Shown here piece after piece: positions 52,661 to 60,769 of a DNA stretch of 64,000 nucleotides; within the stretch, counting starts at the first letter, position 1; each line of letters opens with the position of its first letter. The notes beneath the pieces are model-generated. The model worked only from the letters and a program-made list of their open reading frames with translations, was not told the DNA's origin and searched no databases. Both the position numbers and the translations under genes were made by a program. Source of the stretch: Sphingobium sp. D43FB (GTDB taxonomy: Bacteria > Pseudomonadota > Alphaproteobacteria > Sphingomonadales > Sphingomonadaceae); NCBI RefSeq assembly GCF_002312805.1, contig NZ_NMUA01000018.1, forward strand, positions 39,687 through 103,686, in the 5' to 3' direction.

Positions 52661-54520
52661 ATGCGAAAGCGCAATCCCATGCTGTTTGCCGAGCTGATGG
52701 CGCTGGCCACCCCCGCCCTGTCAGCACCCGCCGCACCGCCCGCTCCCGCAGATTTTCGCGCCCGCCTGCCGGAGGATGAAATCATCTATTTCGTCCTGCC
52801 CGACCGCTTCGACAATGGCGATCCGCGCAATGACAAGGGCGACTTTCGCGGCGACCGGTTGACCCATGGCTATGACCCCACGGCCAAGGGCTTTTTCCAT
52901 GGCGGCGACCTCAAAGGCCTCACCAGACGGCTAGACTATATTCAGGGGCTGGGCGCGACCGCCATCTGGGTCGGCCCCATCTTCCGCAACAAGCCGGTGC
53001 AGGGTGCCAAGGGCCAGGAAAGCGCAGGCTATCACGGCTATTGGATCACCGACTTCACCCATGTCGATCCGCATTTCGGCACCGACGCCGATTTCGCGGC
53101 ACTGGTGGAGGCCGCGCACAGGCGGGGCATGAAAGTCTATATGGACATCATCGCCAACCACACCGCCGACGTCATCCAATATCGCGAATGCGCCGTTTCC
53201 GCCTGCACCTACCGCTCGCGCGCGGACTATCCCTATCAACGGCGCGGCGGCGTCACCGGCCAGCCGATCAATCCCGGCTTCACCAGCGATAATGACCATC
53301 GCGCGGACAATTTCGCCCAGCTGACCGATCCGTCCTACGCCTATACGCCCTATATCCCCAAGGGCGAGGAACAGACCAAGACGCCCGCTTGGCTGAACGA
53401 CGTCACCCTCTATCACAACAGGGGCGAAACGACCTATCGCGGCGAAAGCGCGACGATGGGCGACTTTGTCGGGCTGGACGACCTCATGACCGAAAATCCG
53501 CGCGTCATTGCGGGGATGATCGAGATATTCGGCGACTGGATCGACCGTTTCGGTGTCGATGGCTTCCGCGTCGATACCGCCCGCCATGTCGACCCGCATT
53601 TCTGGCGGGCCTTCGTCCCCGCCATGCAGGCCCGCGCAAAAGCCAAAGGCATCCCCAATTTCCACATCTTCGGCGAAGTGTCGGAAAGCGATATCCTGTC
53701 CGGCCCACTCGCCTGGCACACGCGCGAGGGCGGCTTTTCCTCGGTCCTCGATTTCGCCTTCCACCAGGTCGCGATCCAGACCGTCGCGGGCAAGGGCGCA
53801 ACCGCCCTGTGGGAAAAGATGCTCCAGGGCGATGCCCTCTATGTCCAGGGTGAAGCCACCGCGCGGCAACTGCCGACCTTCATTAGCAATCATGACAATG
53901 GCCGCTTCGCCACCTTCGTCCGCCGCGCCTTTCCCGCCGCCAGCGAACAGGAAGTGCTGGACCGCGTCACGCTCGGCCACGCCATGATGCTGACGCTGCG
54001 CGGCGCACCGACGCTCTATTATGGCGATGAACAGGGCTTTACCGGTGACGGCGGCGATCAGGACGCGCGCGAGGATATGTTCGGCAGCAAGGTCGCCATC
54101 TACAATGACAACCGCCTCGTCGGCACGGATGCCACGACCGCCACGCCCCGCTTCGATCCCTCGCACAGCCTCTATCGCACCATCGCCGCGCTCGCCCGCC
54201 TGCGCACCGCCCACCCTGCCCTGCGCCGGGGCAAGCAGGTGGTGCGCGCCCGATCGGAAGAACCCGGCCTGTTCGCCCTCTCCCGCTTCGATCCCGACAC
54301 CGGCGCTGAATATCTGATCGCCTTCAACACATCGACCGCGCCGATCCAGACCCATGTCCAGGTCGATGTCCGCTCGGACGCTTTCGCCACGCTGGCGGGC
54401 GCACCCTGCGCTGGCCCTGCCGCTGCCCCCGGCAGCCTGGCCGTCACCCTCCCCCCTCTCGGCTACAGCCTGTGCGCTGTCCGCGCGCCGTCTTCCCCAT
54501 CTGCAAAGTCCCCTGAATGA
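52661..54520 (+). CDS. GH13 alpha-amylase, exported
   Basis: The 619-residue protein has an N-terminal export segment (about 28 residues, ending TPALSAPA, with a weak core). The GH13 barrel follows: EIIYFVLPDRFDNGDPRND, MDIIANHTADV, the nucleophile D305 in DGFRVDTARH, the acid/base E339 in IFGEVSES and D412 in FISNHDNGR. A C-terminal beta domain completes it. The sequence is like periplasmic alpha-amylases (GH13_19-like) of this locus type and should cut alpha-1,4 bonds in maltodextrins. GAGGAGGAAGAGGA precedes the ATG. It overlaps the next gene by ATGA. Confidence 0.88.
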   Translation: MRKRNPMLFAELMALATPALSAPAAPPAPADFRARLPEDEIIYFVLPDRFDNGDPRNDKGDFRGDRLTHGYDPTAKGFFHGGDLKGLTRRLDYIQGLGATAIWVGPIFRNKPVQGAKGQESAGYHGYWITDFTHVDPHFGTDADFAALVEAAHRRGMKVYMDIIANHTADVIQYRECAVSACTYRSRADYPYQRRGGVTGQPINPGFTSDNDHRADNFAQLTDPSYAYTPYIPKGEEQTKTPAWLNDVTLYHNRGETTYRGESATMGDFVGLDDLMTENPRVIAGMIEIFGDWIDRFGVDGFRVDTARHVDPHFWRAFVPAMQARAKAKGIPNFHIFGEVSESDILSGPLAWHTREGGFSSVLDFAFHQVAIQTVAGKGATALWEKMLQGDALYVQGEATARQLPTFISNHDNGRFATFVRRAFPAASEQEVLDRVTLGHAMMLTLRGAPTLYYGDEQGFTGDGGDQDAREDMFGSKVAIYNDNRLVGTDATTATPRFDPSHSLYRTIAALARLRTAHPALRRGKQVVRARSEEPGLFALSRFDPDTGAEYLIAFNTSTAPIQTHVQVDVRSDAFATLAGAPCAGPAAAPGSLAVTLPPLGYSLCAVRAPSSPSAKSPE

Positions 54521-56127
54521 CCGACATGCCTGAACCATGGTGGCGGGGTGCCGCCATCTACCAAATCTATCCGCGCAGCTTCGCCGACTCCAATGGCGAC
54601 GGTATCGGCGACCTCAACGGCATTACCGCCCGCCTGCCTTATGTCGCGTCACTGGGGGTCGATGCGATCTGGCTGTCGCCCTTCTTCAAAAGCCCGATGC
54701 GCGACTTCGGCTATGACGTGTCGGACTATTGCGATGTCGATCCGATTTTCGGCACGCTCGCCGATTTCGATGCGCTGGTCGCCCGTGCCCATGCGCTGGG
54801 CCTGCGCGTCATCGTTGATCAGGTCTGGGCGCATACATCCGACCAGCATGGCTGGTTCGTAGAAAGCCGCGCCAGCCGCAACAATGCCAAGGCCGACTGG
54901 TATGTCTGGGCCGATGCCAAGCCGGACGGATCGCCGCCCAATAATTGGCAGTCCGTCTTCGGCGGTCCGGCCTGGACCTGGGACGCACGGCGTGGCCAAT
55001 ATTATATGCACAGCTTCCTGCGCGAACAGCCGCAATTGCACCTGCACCACCCGGATGTGCAGGCCGCCGTGTTCGACATCATCCGCTTCTGGCTCGACCG
55101 GGGCGTCGATGGCTTTCGCATCGACGCGATCAACCATTCGATGCACGATCCAGAGCTGCGCGATAATCCGCCCGCACCCGACGATGGCAGCCTGCGCACC
55201 CGCCCGTTCGATTTCCAGCTCAAAACCTATAATCAGAGCCACCCGAACATCCCGCTGTTCCTCGAAAAGGTCCGCAGCGTGTTCGACGCCTATCCTGATC
55301 GCTTCACCGTCGCCGAAGTCGGCGGCGCGGACAGCGACCGGGAGATGAAAGCCTTTACCCAGGGCGACCAGCGCCTCAACACCGCCTATGGCTTCGACTT
55401 CCTCTATGCCCCTGCGCTGACGAGCGACTTGATGAAAAGCGCGCTGCAAAAATGGCCAGCGGAACAGGGGATCGGCTGGCCGAGCTGGGCCTTTGAAAAT
55501 CACGATGCCCCCCGCGCCGTATCGCGCTGGGCCAAGGATCATGACCCGCAAGCCTATTGCCGGATGAAGATGCTGCTGCTCGCTTGCCTGCGCGGCAATA
55601 TCTTCCTCTATTATGGCGAGGAATTGGGCCTGTCGCAGGTCGATATCGCGTTCGAGGATTTGCAAGACCCCGAAGCCATCGCCAATTGGCCGCTAACCCT
55701 GTCCCGCGACGGCGCCCGCACGCCGATGCCGTGGATCGCCGATGCGCCCTATCTCGGCTTCTCCGACGCCAAACCCTGGCTGCCGATCGGGGAAGCGCAT
55801 CGCCCGCTCGCCGTCGACCGGCAGGAGGTGGACGCCGCCTCCCTGCTGCACTGGACTCGTGAGGTTCTCGCCTTGCGCAAGGCCTATCCTGCCCTGCGCG
55901 CCGGCACCGTGGACTTTCGGGAGATGCCCGGTGACCTGCTCGCCTTCGAACGCAGCCATGGCGGCGAACAGCTGCTCTGCATCTTCAACCTTGGCGATCA
56001 GCCGGTCAGTTGGACGCCGCACGATGCGGAACGCTGGCAGCCGATGCTGACATGCGGGGGTGCCACGGCATGGCACTTCCCCGCCGCCGCCGCCCTCGTC
56101 GCCCACTATCAAGGACATATAGCATGA
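54517..56127 (+). CDS. GH13 alpha-glucosidase (oligo-glucosidase type)
   Basis: The 536-residue protein has no signal peptide. GAAIYQIYPRSFADSNGDGIGDLNGI at the N-terminus and the catalytic triad D203 (DGFRIDAIN), E267 (TVAEVGG) and D330 (ENHDAPR) place it in the alpha-glucosidase/oligo-1,6-glucosidase group, probably GH13_23. QVWAHTSDQHGWF is the conserved region I (normally VNHTSD; here VWAHTSD). It would release glucose from short maltooligosaccharides in the cytosol. ATGA overlaps join it to both neighbours, giving a three-hydrolase operon. Confidence 0.9.
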   Translation: MTDMPEPWWRGAAIYQIYPRSFADSNGDGIGDLNGITARLPYVASLGVDAIWLSPFFKSPMRDFGYDVSDYCDVDPIFGTLADFDALVARAHALGLRVIVDQVWAHTSDQHGWFVESRASRNNAKADWYVWADAKPDGSPPNNWQSVFGGPAWTWDARRGQYYMHSFLREQPQLHLHHPDVQAAVFDIIRFWLDRGVDGFRIDAINHSMHDPELRDNPPAPDDGSLRTRPFDFQLKTYNQSHPNIPLFLEKVRSVFDAYPDRFTVAEVGGADSDREMKAFTQGDQRLNTAYGFDFLYAPALTSDLMKSALQKWPAEQGIGWPSWAFENHDAPRAVSRWAKDHDPQAYCRMKMLLLACLRGNIFLYYGEELGLSQVDIAFEDLQDPEAIANWPLTLSRDGARTPMPWIADAPYLGFSDAKPWLPIGEAHRPLAVDRQEVDAASLLHWTREVLALRKAYPALRAGTVDFREMPGDLLAFERSHGGEQLLCIFNLGDQPVSWTPHDAERWQPMLTCGGATAWHFPAAAALVAHYQGHIA

Positions 56128-58196
56128 CGCGACTGACTGCGCCCACCCTCCGCATTTTGGCCATCCCGCTTTTCGCCCTGTCGCTGGCCCCGATTGCCGC
56201 GCGCGCCGATGTCGTCGCCAAGGCCGCCTCGCCCGATGGTCGCATCACTCTGACCGTCAGCCTGGATGGCGAGGGCCGCCCCAGCTACGCCGTGCAGCGC
56301 GACGGCCAGCCGCTGATCGCCGACAGCCGCCTTGGCTTCATGCTCACCGACGCGCCCAAGATCGAGCGCAACCTGACGCTGGCGGACACGAAGCGCGACC
56401 GGCGCGACACGACATGGACGCAGCCCTGGGGCGAATGGTCGACCATTCGTGACAATCACAGCGAAATCCGCCTCGCCTTCCGCGAAAAGAGCGACCTTCA
56501 GCGTGAAATGGATGTGACCTTCCGCCTGTTCGACGATGGCGTGGCCTTCCGCTACACGCTGCCCGACCAGCCCAATCTGCACCATGCCAATATCGCCGAG
56601 GAACTGACCCAGTTCGCCTTCGCCCAGCCCGGCACCGCCTGGTGGAAGCCCGCCTTTGAATGGAACCGGGAGGAATATCTCTACGACAAGACGTCGCTCG
56701 ATGCGGTCGGCACGGCGCAGACCGTCATGACGGTAAAGCTGGCCAGCGGCACCCATGTCGCGCTGCATGAAGCGGCATTGGTCGACTATAGCGCAATGAA
56801 CCTGGCGCGGGTGCAGGGCAACATGTTCCGCGCCGCCCTGACGCCGGGCGCTGGCACCGCCAAAGTCTCGCGCGATGCGGGTTTCTCGACGCCCTGGCGC
56901 ACCATCGCCATCGCCGACGATGCGGCGGGCCTCTACATGAACCACATGATCCTGAACTTGAACGAGCCTAACAAGCTGGGCGACGTGTCGGGCTGGATCA
57001 AGCCGGGCAAGTTCGTCGGCGTGTGGTGGAACATGATCAAGGGCGAATGGAGCTGGGCGCGCGGTCCCAAACATGGTGCGACCAACGCCAATGTCCGCCG
57101 CTATATCGACTTTGCCGCCGCCAGCGGCATCCCCGCCGTGCTGGTCGAGGGATGGAATGTCGGCTGGGACGGCAACTGGTTCGGCGATGGCAATGCCATG
57201 AATTTCTCCCAACCGACCGAGGATTTCGACGCGGATGCGCTGGCGGCCTATGCCAGATCGAAGGGCGTCACGCTGATCGGCCATCATGAAACCGGCGGAT
57301 CGGCCAGCCATTATGACGCGCAACTCGACAGCGCCTTTAAATGGGCGGCCGACCATGGCGAACAGGTGGTGAAGACCGGCTATGTCACTGATGCCGGGCA
57401 GATCGAGCGCGTCGATGCCGATGGCACCCGACATCGCGAATGGCATGAGGGCCAATGGATGGTGAATCACTATCTGCGCGTGGTACAGGCCGCCGCCAAA
57501 TATAAGGTCAGCATCGACAGCCACGAACCGGTCAAGGACACCGGCCTGCGCCGCACCTACCCCAATTGGGTGTCGCGCGAAGGTGGCCGGGGCATGGAAT
57601 ATAATGCCTGGGTCGGCGGCAAGAACCCGCCGGAACATGAAGCCAATCTGGCCTTCACCCAGATGCTCGGCGGCCCGATGGACTTCACGCCCGGCGTGCT
57701 GAGCCTGTCCGGGTCGGAAGGCAGCACGATCCAATCGACGATTGCCAAGCAACTCGCCCTCTATGTGGTCTTGTATTCGCCCGTGGTGATGGCCGCCGAT
57801 ACGCCGGAAAATTACGCGAAATATCCCGGCCCCTTCCAATTCATCAAGGATGTGCCGACCGACTGGTCCGACACCCGCGTCCTGAACGGCGAAGTCGGCG
57901 ACTATGTCACGATCGCGCGCAAGGAAAAGGGCGGCGATGACTGGTATCTGGGTGCGGTTGGCGACGAAGAAGCCCGCGCCAGCCAGGTGACGCTCGATTT
58001 TCTGGATGCCGGGCGCAGCTATGTCGCGGAAATCTACCGTGACGGACCAGGCGCGGATTATCGCACCGACGCGCGCCACGCGATCGTGATCGAGAAGAAG
58101 ACGGTCAGGAAGGGCGACCGGCTGACGATCGCGCTGGCACCCGGTGGCGGTCAGGCGATCCGTTTCGTAGCGGGCGGCAAACCACGCCGGCGCTGA
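56124..58196 (+). CDS. GH97 alpha-glucosidase, SusB-type, exported
   Basis: The 690-residue protein has a signal peptide ending in APIAARA. GH97 motifs are clear, with four glutamates: E342 (LVEGWNVGWDG), E389 (HHETGGSASHYD), E468 (SHEPVKDTGLRRTYPN) and E492 (GMEYNAW). Their spacing (47, 79, 24) is close to that of SusB Glu391, Glu439, Glu508 and Glu532 as I recall it, so this should be an inverting alpha-glucosidase rather than the retaining alpha-galactosidase branch. It would trim maltodextrins in the periplasm. Start by ATGA overlap at 56124. The long frame from 56010 is rejected because its first part lies in the previous gene. Confidence 0.88.
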   Translation: MTRLTAPTLRILAIPLFALSLAPIAARADVVAKAASPDGRITLTVSLDGEGRPSYAVQRDGQPLIADSRLGFMLTDAPKIERNLTLADTKRDRRDTTWTQPWGEWSTIRDNHSEIRLAFREKSDLQREMDVTFRLFDDGVAFRYTLPDQPNLHHANIAEELTQFAFAQPGTAWWKPAFEWNREEYLYDKTSLDAVGTAQTVMTVKLASGTHVALHEAALVDYSAMNLARVQGNMFRAALTPGAGTAKVSRDAGFSTPWRTIAIADDAAGLYMNHMILNLNEPNKLGDVSGWIKPGKFVGVWWNMIKGEWSWARGPKHGATNANVRRYIDFAAASGIPAVLVEGWNVGWDGNWFGDGNAMNFSQPTEDFDADALAAYARSKGVTLIGHHETGGSASHYDAQLDSAFKWAADHGEQVVKTGYVTDAGQIERVDADGTRHREWHEGQWMVNHYLRVVQAAAKYKVSIDSHEPVKDTGLRRTYPNWVSREGGRGMEYNAWVGGKNPPEHEANLAFTQMLGGPMDFTPGVLSLSGSEGSTIQSTIAKQLALYVVLYSPVVMAADTPENYAKYPGPFQFIKDVPTDWSDTRVLNGEVGDYVTIARKEKGGDDWYLGAVGDEEARASQVTLDFLDAGRSYVAEIYRDGPGADYRTDARHAIVIEKKTVRKGDRLTIALAPGGGQAIRFVAGGKPRRR

Positions 58197-58207
58197 CATC
58201 CTATTTC

Positions 58208-58330
58208 CTGTCCTACAGGCCGCGCGCGCTCTATGCTGCCAACCGCGGCCTGCATCGACGTCCGACTTTCCGATAGGATCAGAAACGGGCAATAAAATAT
58301 CGAAATTGCCGGGAAATATGCGAAGTTAAG
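58208..58330 (+). promoter_or_regulatory. Promoter plus conserved leader of the sugar MFS gene (copy 2)
   Basis: CTGTCC (58208-58213), an 18-nt spacer and TATGCT (58232-58237), then TTTCCGATAGGATCAG (58267-58282), 28 variable nt and GGGAAATATGCGAAGTTAAG (58311-58330), 13 nt before the ATG. The box order and spacings match 2384-2510 upstream of mmsB. Here the hairpin before the second box is GGCAAT/ATTGCC. Confidence 0.6.
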
Positions 58331-58343
58331 GGGCGGATGCGGG

Positions 58344-59840
58344 ATGGACGGGCAACATGACAGCACACAGATAACCCGCCCCCGACAGGGTTTTGCGGGA
58401 CTGTGGAATATCAGCTTCGGCTTCTTTGGCATCCAGATCGGCTTCGCCCTTCAGAACGCCAATATGAGCCGCATCTTCCAGTCGCTGGGCGAAAGCCTGG
58501 ACGATCTGGCGTTGCTGTGGATCGCTGCGCCCCTGACCGGCCTGTTGGTCCAGCCGATCATCGGCCATTATAGCGACCGGACCTGGTGTCGGTTCGGTCG
58601 TCGCCGCCCCTATTTCTTTGTGGGTGCCCTGTTCGCGGCGGCAGCGCTGATCGGGATGCCCAATGCCCCCGGTCTGCTGGCGGCAGCGATGATGCTCTGG
58701 ATACTCGACGCATCGTTGAACATCTCGATGGAGCCGTTCCGTGCCTTTGTCGGCGACATGCTGGACAAGGATCAGCATATGGCCGGCTATGCCCTGCAAA
58801 CCGCCTTCATCGGTGCGGGCGCGGTGATTGGCTCTGCCACCCCCTGGATGCTTGACCAGATGGGTGTCGCCAATGTCGCCGTCGGGCCGGGGGTGCCCGA
58901 CACGGTACGGATCAGCTTCTACATCGGCGGGGGCGCGCTGTTCCTGGCGGTGCTATGGACCGTGCTGACGACGCGCGAATATGCGCCCGACCAGATGGCC
59001 CGTTTTGCGCGGGCCGATGACGACGCCGCAGGCCTCGCACCGGCGACACGCGCCATGCCTGCGGGTGGAGCAGGCTGGATCGCGACAGGCGTCGCCATAT
59101 TGGCGATCGTGTGGACCTGGTCGCTGGAAAAGGAACTGTATCTGCTCGGCGCGTTGCTGGCCGCCTATGGCGTGGCGCGCCTCGTCGCCCGCTGGCTCCA
59201 TGGTCAGGGTCGCAACGACAATCTGCTCAGCCATGTCGTCGGCGATTTCGCAGCCATGCCGCCGCTGATGAAGAAACTGGCGCTCGTCCAATTCTTCACC
59301 TGGTCCGCACTGTTCATCATGTGGATCTATACCACGCCGGTCGTCGCCCAATATATGTTCGGATCGGCCGATCCCGCCAGCCCCGCCTATAATGCCGGGG
59401 CCAACTGGGTCGGCATATTGTTCGCGACCTATAATGGCGTCGCCGCTCTCGCCGCCCCCTTCCTGCTCCAACCGCTCGCCCGCCGCATCGGCCAGGCGAA
59501 CACCCATGCCATCGCGCTGATGCTGGGCGCACTGGGCTTCTTGTCCTTCCTGTTCCTGCGCGACGCGCAAATGCTGCTGCTCTCGGAAGTCGCGATCGGC
59601 ATCGCCTGGGCATCCACCCTCGCCATGCCCTATGCCATGCTCGCGTCCAGCGTGCCGCAGGCGAAGCTTGGCATCTACATGGGTCTGTTCAACGCCTTCG
59701 TCGTCATCCCGCAACTGCTGGTCGCCACCGTCATGGGCACCATCATGCGCCACGCCTTTCCGACCGAACCCATCTGGACCATGGCATTCGCCGCCGGCGT
59801 CATGCTGTTGGCGTCGGTGGCAACGCTACGCTGCCGTTAG
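58344..59840 (+). CDS. MFS sugar transporter (SLC45/MalY-like)
   Basis: The 498-residue protein has about 12 membrane helices. GLWNISFGFFGIQIGFALQNANMSRIFQ in helix 1 and the loop IGHYSDRTWCRFGRRRPYFF are typical of SLC45-like glucoside transporters, including maltose and sucrose importers of Caulobacter-type bacteria. It would bring maltose or short maltodextrins across the inner membrane to the cytosolic GH13 glucosidase. It follows the hydrolase operon by 147 nt and has its own promoter and leader. The ATG lacks a strong ribosome site (GGGGCGG). Confidence 0.87.
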   Translation: MDGQHDSTQITRPRQGFAGLWNISFGFFGIQIGFALQNANMSRIFQSLGESLDDLALLWIAAPLTGLLVQPIIGHYSDRTWCRFGRRRPYFFVGALFAAAALIGMPNAPGLLAAAMMLWILDASLNISMEPFRAFVGDMLDKDQHMAGYALQTAFIGAGAVIGSATPWMLDQMGVANVAVGPGVPDTVRISFYIGGGALFLAVLWTVLTTREYAPDQMARFARADDDAAGLAPATRAMPAGGAGWIATGVAILAIVWTWSLEKELYLLGALLAAYGVARLVARWLHGQGRNDNLLSHVVGDFAAMPPLMKKLALVQFFTWSALFIMWIYTTPVVAQYMFGSADPASPAYNAGANWVGILFATYNGVAALAAPFLLQPLARRIGQANTHAIALMLGALGFLSFLFLRDAQMLLLSEVAIGIAWASTLAMPYAMLASSVPQAKLGIYMGLFNAFVVIPQLLVATVMGTIMRHAFPTEPIWTMAFAAGVMLLASVATLRCR

Positions 59841-60217
59841 ACGGAGAGATTCCATGATGATGCTTGCCGCTAACGTCCGAAAACGCTGATGCGCCTCGCA
59901 CGCGGTCCAAGCCAAAATAAAAGCCAACCCCTTGTCTTTACAAGAAATTGTCAGCGCATTTTATCTGTTTGAAGATTTGGTGGGCCCGGCAGCAACCGAT
60001 CAGTAAGTGTTAATCCCATGAGAAGAAAAGATATTTCATCCCGCCATTTTGATTTTACCCCAGTTTTTATCCCGAGGCAGCGGCCAAACATCGCAACCTA
60101 GCAATGCTTTTTCCGCTCCCCTCTTCTACCCACTTCACTCCAAAAAGACCATATCGCTCTTAGGCCTTGATAGCCATTTCCAGATGGTCGGCCGCCTCGC
60201 CACACAGGTGGGATACG
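59841..60217. other. Gene-free, A+T-rich junction region
   Basis: This 377-nt stretch separates the maltodextrin locus from conjugation genes. Composition turns clearly more A+T-rich between about 59910 and 60060. A dyad CTTGT-CTTT-ACAAG lies at 59931-59944. I see no gene or clear terminator. It is a plausible end of an inserted element, but no attachment-site pair is visible. Confidence 0.4.
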
Positions 60218-60769
60218 TCAATCGCCGGTGCCAAGAATGTTCGGTCTGGCGGCCACCGTGCGAGGCATGACCCTGAGAAGTCTCGCCACGTCTCGCGCAT
60301 ACGCGATCTGCCGCCGTCTGTTCGGGCTATGATAGACGCCGATCGACTGCCAATAGTCTTTGGTTTGTGAGAGTGCGGAGAGGAATATCCATTTGGCCGC
60401 ACCCACATTGAAGCAGGGATCATCTGTCAGCCAATTCCGGACAGACACAACATCGCGATCGATGAGCGCCGCAATTTTTGAAACCCACCAGTCATTTACC
60501 TGCATGGGGCCGAGGTCGAAGCTACCATTGCTGTTGCGAACCTGCGCCCCGATCCAACCATCCTCTTTCTGCCGCAGCGCGAAGAGGGTGTGCGCCAGCC
60601 ATCTACGCCCCTCAGAATGGTGACGGATACACTGGCCGATCAAAAGCTCCTGGGCGTCTGTTGATGGGGGCACGGATATTCTCGCGCTAGCGGGCATGGC
60701 AAAGATCCCGACAAAGAATACGGGCAGCACCGCAAAACTCACTGACGCCCTTGAAATCTTGGTGATCAT
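60218..60769 (-). CDS. Lytic transglycosylase-like protein of a conjugative element
   Basis: The 183-residue protein has a signal peptide ending in MPASA. HTLFALRQKEDGWIGAQVRNSNGSFDLGPMQVN is a lysozyme/SLT-type core (given here as motif pieces: KEDGW with the likely catalytic glutamate near 69, and GSFDLGPMQVN). The later YWQSIGVYHSPN also fits the VirB1/IagB type. Such enzymes open peptidoglycan locally for conjugation machinery. Its start overlaps the relaxase stop (ATGA), so it is co-translated with the relaxase. Confidence 0.78.
   Translation of the reverse strand: MITKISRASVSFAVLPVFFVGIFAMPASARISVPPSTDAQELLIGQCIRHHSEGRRWLAHTLFALRQKEDGWIGAQVRNSNGSFDLGPMQVNDWWVSKIAALIDRDVVSVRNWLTDDPCFNVGAAKWIFLSALSQTKDYWQSIGVYHSPNRRRQIAYARDVARLLRVMPRTVAARPNILGTGD

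Noticed and set aside
56109..58292. 727-codon minus-strand frame opposite the GH97 gene
   Set aside because: Antisense shadow without motifs; the GH97 catalytic glutamates are all in the plus-strand frame.
59931..59944. CTTGT-CTTT-ACAAG as a terminator for the maltodextrin locus
   Set aside because: The stem is only 5 bp with A+T-rich pairs and there is no T-run behind it on either strand.
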